Below, one piece after another: positions 1 to 8,653 of a stretch of 64,000 nt of DNA; the first letter of the stretch is position 1; each line of letters begins with the position of its first letter. The notes under the pieces were generated by a model. It was not told the DNA's origin. It made no database searches and saw nothing but the letters and a program-made list of their open reading frames with translations. The stretch is from Clostridium fungisolvens (lineage in GTDB: Bacteria; Bacillota; Clostridia; Clostridiales; Clostridiaceae). Where the stretch lies: positions 682,001 through 746,000 of the forward strand of contig NZ_BLZR01000001.1 of NCBI RefSeq assembly GCF_014193895.1, given 5' to 3'. Both the position numbers and the translations under genes were made by a program.

Positions 1-270
1 ATACTTGTTGCTAAGTATTCTCCTTACAGGGCAATAATAAATCCTTTGATTGATAATATACAGTTGATAGCAGATGCAGCTGGTGAAGATGAAAAGGTAA
101 CAGTAATATTACCGGAATTCATAAGTCATGAAAAAAGGGGAGAAGTTTTACATAATCATACAAGTTTGATTCTTAGAGAAACCTTACTTAGAAATCATAA
201 TATAGTGGTTTCGACCTATCCATATCACCTAGAGGAATGCAGGAAAAGAGGAACAGATGATTGTAAGTAA
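1..270 (+). CDS. APC-family amino acid permease, C-terminal fragment (5' truncated by window)
   Basis: The frame is open from base 1 to the TAA at 268-270, so the gene begins upstream of the window; the TTG at 46 is not a credible start. The visible ~89 residues are hydrophilic and contain a VTVILPEF stretch, LHNHTSLILR and a final VSTYPYHL. This resembles the cytoplasmic tail of many APC-superfamily permeases (the pattern TVVLPEF...LHNQTA...VPYHL), which follows the last membrane helix. Substrate cannot be inferred from the tail. A terminator follows at 398-427. Confidence 0.7.
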   Translation: MLVAKYSPYRAIINPLIDNIQLIADAAGEDEKVTVILPEFISHEKRGEVLHNHTSLILRETLLRNHNIVVSTYPYHLEECRKRGTDDCK

Positions 271-395
271 CGTTAGTATATTAATTAAATCGAAATATTT
301 TGGATTGAACGTTCTAAGTCTGAAGAGTGATCACTGACTATAGAAAAGATAAATTTAATAATTAGAAGTCTTCAAATTAAAATTTTGTAATTAGT

Positions 396-428
396 AAAAA
401 CTCTCACTGGATTTGTGAGAGTTTTTTC
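396..428. terminator. Bidirectional intrinsic terminator
   Basis: AAACTCTCAC (398-407) pairs with GTGAGAGTTT (415-424) around a 7-base loop and is followed by a T run on the + strand and flanked by A residues on the left. It separates the convergent permease tail (+) and TetR gene (-). Confidence 0.85.
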
Positions 429-447
429 AGTTTATACCAATTATTAT

Positions 448-1011
448 TTAGGCTCTTATAGAATGCCAGCAAGCATTGAGAACTTCCTGCTTTTTAGCTT
501 CATCAAGCTGTAATTTACCGCCCTTGTGGCCTTTTACAACTGAGGTAATTATACCTGATATAATTTGGGCAACCAAAGAAGTATCTATATTTTTAATAAT
601 TCTTTGATTTTGTCCTTCAATAATTAAGTTATATACAATGTCGATAAAAGCATTATTTATTGAAGTATCATCATGGCATTTCGTTTTATGTAGCAAATAT
701 GCGTATTGCTCAGCAAAATTAAGTTCATCGAAGTATTGAAGGGTATATTCTAATAAACCAGAAACTAATTTATCAAACCGTATCTTTATGCCTTCAGATT
801 GATCATAATTTGATAAGATGAAAGTATCCATTTTTAAGAGTATATCCTGGTATAAGGCGTTTATTAAGTCATCCTTACTGGAAAAGTAATTATATAAAGT
901 TCCAGAACCAACATCTGCTTTTTTTAAAATCTTAGCTAAAGTAACTGATTGGATACTTTCTTCTACAATCAGCTGAAGAGTAGCATCTAATATATCTGAT
1001 CTTTTGCTCAT
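448..1011 (-). CDS. TetR/AcrR family transcriptional regulator
   Basis: 187 residues, typical TetR length. The N-terminal ~50 residues form the TetR helix-turn-helix, with the signature VGSGTLYNYFSSKDDL near residues 34-49; the remainder is an alpha-helical ligand-binding domain too variable to assign. The ATG at 1011 is preceded by a GGTGGTGAT ribosome binding site. It is divergent from the EFR1-type flavodoxin/ferredoxin gene at 1179. The shared 167 bp intergenic region carries a good minus-strand promoter and a short palindrome, so autoregulation plus control of the redox genes is the likely role (inference). Confidence 0.88.
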   Translation of the reverse strand: MSKRSDILDATLQLIVEESIQSVTLAKILKKADVGSGTLYNYFSSKDDLINALYQDILLKMDTFILSNYDQSEGIKIRFDKLVSGLLEYTLQYFDELNFAEQYAYLLHKTKCHDDTSINNAFIDIVYNLIIEGQNQRIIKNIDTSLVAQIISGIITSVVKGHKGGKLQLDEAKKQEVLNACWHSIRA

Positions 1012-1043
1012 TTTTTATCACCACCGTGGATTGTATATTCTAT

Positions 1044-1085
1044 ATTATAACTAAAAAAAGTGCTTTTAGTCAATTTAGTCATTGA
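1044..1085 (-). promoter_or_regulatory. TetR gene promoter with candidate operator
   Basis: On the minus strand TTGACT (1073-1068) is followed after 18 bp by TATAAT (1049-1044), a near-consensus vegetative promoter. A palindrome with arms TCAAT (1070-1074) and ATTGA (1081-1085) overlaps the -35 box, and TTTAGTCA is directly repeated here. TTGACA at 1082-1087 on the + strand may be the -35 of the divergent gene. Repression of both directions by the TetR protein is inferred. Confidence 0.55.
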
Positions 1086-1178
1086 CAATAGGGGGAGATA
1101 GATATAATATTAAAATAAAGTTGGAATGAATAATCCAAAAAAGACTTAGATATATATTAATTTGTTGAGGAAGGGATA

Positions 1179-1976
1179 ATGATTATGAAGGGTGCGATTT
1201 TATATTTTTCGCTGACTGGAAATACTAAATTAGCTTGTGAGTATATAATTAGTAAGATTCATGATGTAGAGTTTGATCTTATGAATATGAGAGATGGTTA
1301 TCCAAATTTAGATGAGTATAATATCATAGGTTTTGCTACTTATGCAGATGAATATTCAATTGCTGAGTTTGTAAAAGAGTATATTGATGGTATGGAAAGT
1401 ATTAATAAACCAGCTTTTGTTTTTAGTACCTATGGAAAAGATAACGGAGCAGCAACAAAAGTTTTAGCAGAGAAGATAACAAAAAAAGGTTTTAAAGTAG
1501 TACTTGATCATGGTTTAAACACCCCTGAAAACTATCCTCCAGTTATGAAGCATGATCATGGACATATAAATAATCCAACTAAACAACAGATGGACGAGTT
1601 TAATATTTTTATAGATGAATTATCAAAAATATGTTTAAAAATAAGAAATAGAGAAGTAGTGAATGAGAAAAAGGTCTTAGTAAAAACTAAATATATTGTG
1701 CTTAGTAAACTTGGAACTGCATTAATGATGAGAAAGATTATGGGGGCCAAGAAAGTGGATAGCACATTATGTATCCAGTGCAAAAAATGTGTTAACACAT
1801 GCCCATATAAGGTTATTAAAATGAATGATTTTCCAGTATTTGATGAAGCTAAATGTCATGGTTGCTTTGCATGCTATAATTTATGTCCAACAAAAGCAAT
1901 TTACACCAATGGGTACAATAAGTTTGGACATTATCCAAAGCCAAATAAAGCTGTAATTGAAAAGCTTAAGGTATGA
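1179..1976 (+). CDS. EFR1-type flavodoxin/4Fe-4S ferredoxin fusion protein
   Basis: 265 residues. The N-terminal ~150 residues are flavodoxin-like, with the FMN phosphate loop FSLTGNTK near residues 10-17. The C-terminal part has two 4Fe-4S motifs of the form CxxCxxCxxxCP (CIQCKKCVNTCP and CHGCFACYNLCP), making it a dicluster ferredoxin module. This architecture matches the clostridial EFR1 family. It presumably shuttles electrons in the cytoplasm; the partner is unknown. A GAGGAAGGG ribosome binding site precedes ATG 1179; the in-frame ATG at 1185 is an equally plausible start. It is divergent from the TetR gene and followed 88 bp later by a free-standing flavodoxin. Confidence 0.88.
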   Translation: MIMKGAILYFSLTGNTKLACEYIISKIHDVEFDLMNMRDGYPNLDEYNIIGFATYADEYSIAEFVKEYIDGMESINKPAFVFSTYGKDNGAATKVLAEKITKKGFKVVLDHGLNTPENYPPVMKHDHGHINNPTKQQMDEFNIFIDELSKICLKIRNREVVNEKKVLVKTKYIVLSKLGTALMMRKIMGAKKVDSTLCIQCKKCVNTCPYKVIKMNDFPVFDEAKCHGCFACYNLCPTKAIYTNGYNKFGHYPKPNKAVIEKLKV

Positions 1977-2064
1977 ATATAGACTGAGTAATTTTTAATC
2001 CTTAAGAACAGCCATAATAAAATCCTTACATAACTAAATTATAGTATAAAAAAGGAGAATCAAG

Positions 2065-2568
2065 ATGGATAATAAGAAAATATTAATTGTATACTATTCC
2101 CTTCAAGGTAATACTAGACAAGTTGCTGAAAGTATTCATAAAACTATAAGTAGTGATATTTTTGAAATAGAGCTTGAAAAATCATATAATGTAGCCTCGG
2201 CAGCAACTTTAGGATTAATGCATATAAAAAGCGGACATACACCACAATTAAAGAGGCATATAGAGAACATTGAAAAATATGATATCATCTTTATTGGGTC
2301 ACCGATATGGTGGTATACTATTGCTCCTCCAATTGCATCATTCTTAAAGGAATATAATCTGCAAAATAAAACTGTTATTCCGTTTTGCACACATAAAGGT
2401 GATTTTGGAGACTTTTATAAAAAATTTAATGAATATTGTTCTAATGCTAAAATCATAGATGGCGGTGATTTTCACAATAATCAGTTAAAAGATGAAAGTG
2501 TAAAAAAGAATTCGATACGAGAATTCATTAGTTTGGCTCAAAACGAAATAGATTATAGGTTACTATAA
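2065..2568 (+). CDS. Flavodoxin family protein
   Basis: 167 residues. The N-terminus has the FMN phosphate-binding loop YYSLQGNTRQVAE (residues 10-22) and a later FIGSPIWWYTIAPP segment typical of flavodoxins that line the isoalloxazine ring with aromatic residues. It is a soluble FMN electron carrier or quinone reductase-like protein. The ATG has a well placed AAAGGAG site. It lies in the same direction as the EFR1-type gene with no clear terminator between, so the two probably share the TetR-controlled transcript. Confidence 0.88.
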   Translation: MDNKKILIVYYSLQGNTRQVAESIHKTISSDIFEIELEKSYNVASAATLGLMHIKSGHTPQLKRHIENIEKYDIIFIGSPIWWYTIAPPIASFLKEYNLQNKTVIPFCTHKGDFGDFYKKFNEYCSNAKIIDGGDFHNNQLKDESVKKNSIREFISLAQNEIDYRLL

Positions 2569-2907
2569 TTTAAAATGAATTTACATGCAACTATATATTT
2601 TTAGTAGAAAAATGATTCAAGCTATATAAGAATATAATTAATATCATATATATAAATGAAAATAGAATAAATAAGCATATAAATTGCATTGCTAATAAGA
2701 ATGTTGTACATTTAAATTATGTAAATTTAAATAACTTGCTTTATATATTAAACTGTGTTATTCTTAGCAAGTACTTAAATTAATAGTAAATAATGCAACA
2801 AAATATATTTCAATTAGTACCTAGTAATAGAGTATGATGATATCGAGATTTTATTAGTTAGTTATTACAACAAATTTAAGAATAATAAAATTTCGGAGGT
2901 ATATGAT
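2569..2907 (+). other. Intergenic region with structured leader candidate upstream of the cold-shock gene
   Basis: No ORF is supported in these 339 bp. A long imperfect inverted repeat is visible: TTGCTAATAAGAAT (2689-2702) against ATTCTTAGCAA (2760-2770), enclosing an inner ATTTAAATT/AAATTTAAAT stem near 2709-2733. The rest is AT-rich. A long folded 5' leader is known for cspA-type genes; whether this transcript starts upstream of 2689 is not shown by the sequence. Confidence 0.4.
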
Positions 2908-3105
2908 ATGAACGGTAAAGTTAAATGGTTTAACGCAGAAAAAGGATTTGGATTTATTACAGGAGAAGACGGAAAGGATGTATTCGTACATTTTTCTCAA
3001 ATAAAGACAGAAGGATATAAGACATTAGAAGAAAACCAAGAAGTTTCTTTTGATGTAGCTAAGGGACCTAAAGGACCTCAAGCAGAAAATGTTACTATTC
3101 TTTAA
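2908..3105 (+). CDS. Cold-shock protein, CspA family
   Basis: 65 residues, the usual single cold-shock (OB-fold) domain. The RNA-binding motifs RNP1 (KGFGFI, near residues 12-17) and RNP2 (VFVHF, near 26-30) are intact, and the protein opens with the characteristic NGKVKWFNAEKG. It binds single-stranded RNA and DNA and acts as an RNA chaperone. The ribosome binding site is CGGAGG ahead of ATG 2908. A strong terminator follows directly. The DEAD-box helicase downstream is a functional partner in cold adaptation in many bacteria (family knowledge). Confidence 0.95.
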   Translation: MNGKVKWFNAEKGFGFITGEDGKDVFVHFSQIKTEGYKTLEENQEVSFDVAKGPKGPQAENVTIL

Positions 3106-3119
3106 TTAGTAGATTTTTT

Positions 3120-3155
3120 ACCCCTTAAATAGGTATTCTATTTAAGGGGTTTTTA
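3120..3155 (+). terminator. Intrinsic terminator of the cold-shock gene
   Basis: ACCCCTTAAAT (3120-3130) pairs perfectly with ATTTAAGGGGT (3140-3150), followed by TTTT. Confidence 0.92.
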
Positions 3156-3167
3156 GTTATATAGATA

Positions 3168-3251
3168 AACTACTTCACGTTTTAATCTATCCAAATAAAG
3201 ATTCGTAGAACCATCGAAATTTTTATTTGGAGTTTAAGGATCGAAGTAGTT
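3168..3251 (+). promoter_or_regulatory. Long interrupted hairpin upstream of the DEAD-box helicase gene
   Basis: Two nested perfect helices are visible: AACTACTTC (3168-3176) with GAAGTAGTT (3243-3251), and TCCAAATAAA (3190-3199) with TTTATTTGGA (3222-3231). There is no T run, so it is not an ordinary terminator. It sits between the cold-shock terminator and the helicase start, a position suited to a leader RNA element or a protein-binding dyad. Function is not known. Confidence 0.4.
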
Positions 3252-3385
3252 AATCTGTTCATCGGAATGGATATCCCAGCTCTATTTAATAAAGTAAGTT
3301 TAATAGGTATATTCATATATAATTATATTTTAATACTATACAAGATTTTAAGGTGCTAAATTGGTAAGTACCTATAAGGAGAAAA

Positions 3386-4660
3386 ATGTTTTTTGAAGAG
3401 TTGAAGATTATTGAACCAATTTTAAAAGCTATAAAGAAGGTAGGATATACTACGGCTACACCTATACAGGAGCAGGCTATTCCGGTTATCCTTGAAGGAA
3501 AAGATTTAGAGGGATTTGCACAGACAGGTACAGGAAAAACAGCAGCATTTGCTATACCTATGTTGCAGCTTCTTTATAAAAAGAAAGAAACTAAAAGAAA
3601 TAATATAAATATTAAGGCCTTAGTGTTAGCGCCAACAAGAGAATTAGCCATCCAGATTGAAGAAAGTTTTTCGGCATATGGAAGGTATACAGGTATAAAG
3701 AATACTGCAATTTTTGGAGGAGTTTCACAAAAAGCTCAGGTAGAGAGGTTAAAGGCAGGAATAGATATTTTGGTTGCAACGCCAGGAAGATTACTGGATT
3801 TAGTACAACAAAAGTATATAAACCTACAACATATAGAATTTTTAGTGCTTGATGAGGCAGATAGAATGCTTGATATGGGACTAGGATATGATGTGAAAAG
3901 AATAATAGCGAAACTTCCCAAGAATAGGCAGACAATGTTATTTTCTGCAACTATGCCTAAGGAAATTTCAAAGCTGATAGAATCTATTCTTTTGAATCCT
4001 GTAAAAGTAGAGGTAGCACCTGTTTCATCTACTATCGATACTATTAGGCAGTCAGTGTATTTAGTTGAAAAGAGAAATAAGAGACACTTGCTTACTCATC
4101 TATTAAAGGATAAATCAATTGAGTCTGTTCTTGTATTTTCTAGAACAAAACATAATGCAAATAAAATAACTAACGATCTTATTAAATCAGGAATACAGGC
4201 CCAGGCCATACATGGTAATAAGTCGCAAAACTCAAGGCAGCTTGCGTTAAACAATTTTAAAGAAAAGAAAATAAGAGTTTTAGTTGCAACAGATATAGCT
4301 GCAAGAGGTATTGATGTAGAGAAATTATCACATGTAATAAATTTTGATTTACCTGAAGTACCAGAAACCTACGTGCATAGAATTGGGCGAACTGGAAGAG
4401 CTGGAGCGGAAGGTATGGCAATATCTTTCTGTGATGAGGAAGAAAAAGATTTACTTAAATATATTGAGAAAACTATAGCAAAATCAATAACGGTTATTGA
4501 AGAACATCCATATACTACTAGTAAATTAGAATTAAGTAATAGCACCCCTGCGGTATTGAAAAATGTGGGTGCAGGAAAAAGTAGAAATGCAAGAAAAAAT
4601 GATACTAATAGGAACAATAACAAAAGTAATTATTTTAGAAAAAGTAAAAAGAAGGCTTAA
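3386..4660 (+). CDS. DEAD-box ATP-dependent RNA helicase
   Basis: 424 residues with a full motif set: Q motif (TPIQEQAIP), motif I (AQTGTGKT, near 46-53), Ia (PTRELA), Ib (TPGR), II (DEAD, near 155-158), III (SAT) and VI (HRIGRTGRAG). After the two RecA domains (to ~380) comes a short basic, Asn/Lys-rich tail that probably contacts RNA. It unwinds short RNA duplexes using ATP, in ribosome assembly or RNA turnover. The start is ATG 3386 after AAGGAG. Position after a cold-shock gene suggests a CshA/RhlE-like cold-adaptation helicase; which subtype cannot be decided. Confidence 0.93.
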   Translation: MFFEELKIIEPILKAIKKVGYTTATPIQEQAIPVILEGKDLEGFAQTGTGKTAAFAIPMLQLLYKKKETKRNNINIKALVLAPTRELAIQIEESFSAYGRYTGIKNTAIFGGVSQKAQVERLKAGIDILVATPGRLLDLVQQKYINLQHIEFLVLDEADRMLDMGLGYDVKRIIAKLPKNRQTMLFSATMPKEISKLIESILLNPVKVEVAPVSSTIDTIRQSVYLVEKRNKRHLLTHLLKDKSIESVLVFSRTKHNANKITNDLIKSGIQAQAIHGNKSQNSRQLALNNFKEKKIRVLVATDIAARGIDVEKLSHVINFDLPEVPETYVHRIGRTGRAGAEGMAISFCDEEEKDLLKYIEKTIAKSITVIEEHPYTTSKLELSNSTPAVLKNVGAGKSRNARKNDTNRNNNKSNYFRKSKKKA

Positions 4661-4774
4661 TGCTTTATAAAATTACTTTATTCTATAATAAGAAAATATC
4701 TTTACATTATTATTTACAAAATGTATAATTGATTTGTATTTTTTCAATAATAAAGTTGTATATGAAAATTTAAT

Positions 4775-5020
4775 AAACGTGTTGATAAAGAAGAGTAAAT
4801 AGATTTTTAATTCAAAGAGATCTAGGGATGGTGTAATCCTAGAAGTTAAAGCTATTGAAGGAAGCTTTGGAGCGATAGATAGAAAGTTTATAAACGTAGT
4901 ATATTTATGGGGTTATTCCCTTAAAGATAAATAAGTGGATTAAGAAATTAATCAATTTAGGTGGTAACGCGGAAGATAGCCTTTCGTCCTAAGTATTTTA
5001 GGATGAAGGGCTTTTATTAT
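4775..5020 (+). promoter_or_regulatory. T-box leader (tRNA-sensing riboswitch) of gltX
   Basis: The conserved T-box core AGGTGGTAACGCGG is at 4959-4972 and is followed at once by a terminator: GCCTTTCGTCCTAA (4979-4992) pairs with TTAGGATGAAGGGC (4998-5011) and ends in TTTT. Upstream, CTAGG-GATGGTG-CCTAG (about 4822-4841) is the distal stem I. GAA triplets at 4857-4859 and 4861-4863 are candidate glutamate specifier codons, matching the gltX gene downstream. Uncharged tRNA-Glu would stabilise the antiterminator and allow transcription. The left boundary is approximate. Confidence 0.88.
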
Positions 5021-5146
5021 ATAAAAAATAAAGTTATGGTTAATTAATATATTGAATTTAAATTGCTTATAAAGTAGATGTTAAAAATAAGCATTATTTT
5101 CAATAATAATATTAAATACACCATAGTTAAAAAGGAGATATGTTAA

Positions 5147-6808
5147 ATGAGTTTTGAAAAATTAGCAGAGAAAATATTCCCAAAGGTTGAACAATCAATC
5201 GAATATTATATGGAAAAATACCCAAAAAGAAATCTTAAAGAAGGTGCAAAGGTAGTAAGATATGCACCAAGTCCAACAGGATTCCAACATATAGGTGGAG
5301 TATTTGCTGCTTTAATCAATGAAAGATTAGCAAGTCAAAGTGAAGGTGTATTTTATTTAAGAATTGAAGATACTGATCAAAAGAGAGAGGTTCCTGGTGC
5401 CATAGACGATACTATAGCAACTATGCATCATTTTGGATTAGATTTCAATGAAGGCATGACAGGACAAGAAACTTCTAAAGGTGAGTACGGTCCATATAGA
5501 CAAAGTCAAAGAGCTGATATCTATAATACATTTGCAAAAGATTTACTAATAAAAGGATTAGCTTATCCAGATTTCTGTACTCCAGAAGAATTAGCGGAAT
5601 TAAGAGAACAACAAATAGCTAATAAAATAACTCCAGGTTACTATGGAGAGTATGCAAAGTTTAGAAATATCACTGAAGAAGAAGCTTTAGAAAGAATTGA
5701 AAGAGGAGAGCAATATATAATAAGATTGAAGTCTCCAGGAAATCCAGAAAGAAGAGTTGATTTCCATGATCTTATAAAAGGAGATATATCTTTCCCTGAA
5801 AACAACCAAGATGTTGTACTTATAAAGGGAGATGGACTTCCAACTTATCACTTTGCTCATGCTATAGATGATTTCTTAATGAGAACTACAGACGTTATAA
5901 GAGGAGAAGAATGGTTATCTTCACTTCCTATACATGTTCAGTTATTTGAAGTATTAGGTTTTGAAGCACCTAGATATGCCCATATTCCTACAATAATGAA
6001 GCAAGATGGTGGATCAAAGAGAAAGCTTTCAAAAAGAAAAGATGCAGAAGCTGCTGTTTCTTACTATAAAGAAGTGGGATATCCAACAGTTACAGTTATA
6101 GAATACTTGCTTAATATTGTTAACTCAACTTTTGAAGAATGGAGAGCTGAAAATCCAACAGCTGATTACCATGAATTTGAGGTTCAATTAGAAAAGATGA
6201 GTAAGAGTGGTGCATTATTTGATTTAGTTAAATTAAATGACGTATCAAAAGATCGTATAGCTGCAATGAAAGCTGATGATGTTTATGCAAACTATATAGC
6301 TTGGGCTAAAGAATATGATAACAAAATGTATGATTTGGTTACATCAAATGAAGCTATGGCAAAGGAAATATTTAATATAGACAAAGAAGGTCCAAAGCCA
6401 AGAAAAGACTACGCTAAATGGGATGAAGTACAAGATAAGATATTCTATTTCTTCGATGAATTATTTGATAAAGAAACAGTAGATCAAATAGAGTTACCAA
6501 AGGGTCTTTCAATTGATGCTGCAAAGGAAATAATAAACACTTACAAAGATGAATTTAACTTCAATGCTGGCAGTCAAGAAGCTTGGTTTGAAGATCTAAA
6601 GGAAATTGGAATAAGACTTGGATATTGTGCTAATAGAAAAGAATTTAAAGCAAATCCAGATCAATTCAAAGGTATGATTTCTGATGTTGCTGGTGCAGTT
6701 AGAAGTGCATTAGCTCACAGAAATAACACACCAGATCTTTACACTATAATGCAAATTATGGGTGAAGAAAAGGTAAGAAGCAGATTTGAAAAATTCTTAG
6801 GAATATAA
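5147..6808 (+). CDS. gltX: Glutamyl-tRNA synthetase
   Basis: 553 residues, class I aminoacyl-tRNA synthetase. The HIGH-type signature is PSPTGFQHIGG (about 41-51) and the KMSKS-type loop is KRKLSKRKD (about 291-299); the fold then continues into the helical anticodon-binding domain. It charges tRNA-Glu with glutamate. The strong AAAGGAGATA site and the T-box leader fix the start and the regulation. The neighbouring convergent gene is a glutaminyl-tRNA synthetase, so in this organism GluRS need not mischarge tRNA-Gln. The length is somewhat above that of common bacterial GluRS (about 470-500), with acidic insertions in the middle. Confidence 0.93.
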   Translation: MSFEKLAEKIFPKVEQSIEYYMEKYPKRNLKEGAKVVRYAPSPTGFQHIGGVFAALINERLASQSEGVFYLRIEDTDQKREVPGAIDDTIATMHHFGLDFNEGMTGQETSKGEYGPYRQSQRADIYNTFAKDLLIKGLAYPDFCTPEELAELREQQIANKITPGYYGEYAKFRNITEEEALERIERGEQYIIRLKSPGNPERRVDFHDLIKGDISFPENNQDVVLIKGDGLPTYHFAHAIDDFLMRTTDVIRGEEWLSSLPIHVQLFEVLGFEAPRYAHIPTIMKQDGGSKRKLSKRKDAEAAVSYYKEVGYPTVTVIEYLLNIVNSTFEEWRAENPTADYHEFEVQLEKMSKSGALFDLVKLNDVSKDRIAAMKADDVYANYIAWAKEYDNKMYDLVTSNEAMAKEIFNIDKEGPKPRKDYAKWDEVQDKIFYFFDELFDKETVDQIELPKGLSIDAAKEIINTYKDEFNFNAGSQEAWFEDLKEIGIRLGYCANRKEFKANPDQFKGMISDVAGAVRSALAHRNNTPDLYTIMQIMGEEKVRSRFEKFLGI

Positions 6809-6814
6809 TTTTGA

Positions 6815-6852
6815 TTTAGCTATCTCATGTCTATATGAGATAGCTAAATTAT
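6815..6852 (+). terminator. Hairpin terminator of gltX
   Basis: TTTAGCTATCTCAT (6815-6828) pairs with ATGAGATAGCTAAA (6835-6848). The following T tract is weak (TTATTAT). Confidence 0.75.
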
Positions 6853-6920
6853 TATGTAAAAATAGAGTTAGGTATGAATATCTATATTTTTGTAGTGAAA
6901 TTGTATAGTGTTTTAACAAA

Positions 6921-6958
6921 AAGAAAACTGCTAATGGCTTAGACCTTAGCAGTTTTTT
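6921..6958 (-). terminator. Intrinsic terminator of glnS (bidirectional)
   Basis: AAAACTGCTAA (about 6925-6935) pairs with TTAGCAGTTTT (about 6946-6956). T tracts are present on both strands (TTTTTT on +, TTTTCTTTTT on -), so it can stop the glnS transcript and back up the gltX terminator. Confidence 0.85.
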
Positions 6959-6991
6959 ATTCAAATAGATAATTTGTAATACTATTTTATA

Positions 6992-8653
6992 TTAGCTTAA
7001 TTTAAAGGATGATTTTAAAGAAACTATTCTATTAAACACTAATTTATCAGCAGTAGTGTATTTTGTATCAACATTAAAGAAGCCGTTTCTAACCATTTGG
7101 AATTTATCTTGAGGCTTAGCATGCTTAAAAGCAGTTGGTTCTATGAAACCTTGTAGTATTTCCATTGAGTTTGGATTTATTTGTTCAAGGAAATGCTTAC
7201 CTTCATTTTCTTCTTCATCATCTAATATTAAAGGTTCATACAATCTGAACTCTGCAGGAATACAAGTTTTTGCATCTACCCAATGGATAGTTCCTTTAAC
7301 CTTTCTTCCAGTAAATCCAGAACCACTCTTAGTTTCTGGATCGTAAGTACAATGAATTTCGATTACCTCACCATTTTCATCTTTGATTATTTCATTACAT
7401 TTTACAAAGTATGCGCCTTTTAGTCTAACTTCATTTCCAGGGAATAATCTGAAATACTTCTTTGGTGGGTTTTCCATGAAGTCTTCTTTTTCAATATATA
7501 ATTCTCTAGAGAATGGAACAAGTCTAGTACCTTGTGATTCATCCTTAGCATTGTTTTCTATTTCAAGCATTTCTGTTTGATCCTCAGGGTAGTTAGTGAT
7601 TACAAGCTTAAGAGGATTTAGCACAGCCATAGCAAGTGGAGCTTTAAGCTGTAAATCTTCTCTTATAAAGTAATCTAACATTTGAGACTCAACTAAGGAA
7701 TTAGCTTTAGATACTCCGATAGCAGTACAGAAGTTTCTTAGTGCTTCTGGAGTACATCCTTTTCTTCTTAATCCTGAAATTGTTGGCATTCTAGGATCAT
7801 CCCAGCCGTCAACAACTTTTTCATCTACTAATTGCTTAAGCTTTCTCTTACTCATAACTGTGTTAGTCATGTTAAGTCTTGCAAACTCTATTTGTCTTGG
7901 AGCGCAGTCCATCTCACATTCACTTACAACCCAATCATAAAGAGGTCTATGATCTTCAAACTCTAGAGTACAAATAGAATGAGTTACATGTTCAATAGCA
8001 TCTTCTAATGGATGAGCAAAGTCATACATAGGATAGATGCACCACTTATCACCAGTATTGTGATGAGTAGAATGAGATATTCTGTATATAATAGGATCTC
8101 TCATATTTATATTTGGTGAAGACATGTCTATCTTGGCTCTAAGAACCTTTTCACCATCTCCAAATTCACCATTTTTCATTCTATTAAATAAATCTAAATT
8201 TTCTTCTACAGACCTATTTCTATAAGGACTTTCTTTACCTGGTTCAGTTAAAGTTCCTCTGTATTCTCTAGCTTGTTCAGCTGTTAAATCACAAACGTAA
8301 GCTTTTCCTTTTTTTATTAAAAGTATAGCTCTGTTGTACATCTCATCAAAGTAATCAGACGCAAAGTAAAGTTCATCCCAGTTACCACCAAGCCATTTAA
8401 CATCTTCTTTTATTGATTCAACATACTCAGTATCTTCTTTAACTGGGTTTGTATCATCAAATCTTAAGTGAGTTTTTCCTTTGAATTCACTTGCAAGTCC
8501 AAAGTTTAAAAGTATTGACTTAGCATGGCCTATATGTAAGTAACCATTTGGTTCTGGTGGAAAACGAGTTATTATCTCGTCGTGTTTACCACTATCTAGA
8601 TCTTCTACTATTATGTTTCTTATAAAATTAGAAGAATTAACTTCGTTTGACAT
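6992..8653 (-). CDS. glnS: Glutaminyl-tRNA synthetase
   Basis: 553 residues, the size of bacterial GlnRS. The signature PPEPNGYLHIGHAK has HIGH at residues 40-43, and the second catalytic motif is VMSKRKL (about 266-272). The C-terminal third is the beta-barrel anticodon-binding region, with the GlnRS-typical RLFPGNEVRL. It joins glutamine directly to tRNA-Gln, bypassing the GatCAB amidotransferase route for that tRNA. Start ATG 8653 follows AGGAGATG. It is convergent with gltX. No T-box was found in the upstream 350 bp. Confidence 0.95.
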   Translation of the reverse strand: MSNEVNSSNFIRNIIVEDLDSGKHDEIITRFPPEPNGYLHIGHAKSILLNFGLASEFKGKTHLRFDDTNPVKEDTEYVESIKEDVKWLGGNWDELYFASDYFDEMYNRAILLIKKGKAYVCDLTAEQAREYRGTLTEPGKESPYRNRSVEENLDLFNRMKNGEFGDGEKVLRAKIDMSSPNINMRDPIIYRISHSTHHNTGDKWCIYPMYDFAHPLEDAIEHVTHSICTLEFEDHRPLYDWVVSECEMDCAPRQIEFARLNMTNTVMSKRKLKQLVDEKVVDGWDDPRMPTISGLRRKGCTPEALRNFCTAIGVSKANSLVESQMLDYFIREDLQLKAPLAMAVLNPLKLVITNYPEDQTEMLEIENNAKDESQGTRLVPFSRELYIEKEDFMENPPKKYFRLFPGNEVRLKGAYFVKCNEIIKDENGEVIEIHCTYDPETKSGSGFTGRKVKGTIHWVDAKTCIPAEFRLYEPLILDDEEENEGKHFLEQINPNSMEILQGFIEPTAFKHAKPQDKFQMVRNGFFNVDTKYTTADKLVFNRIVSLKSSFKLS

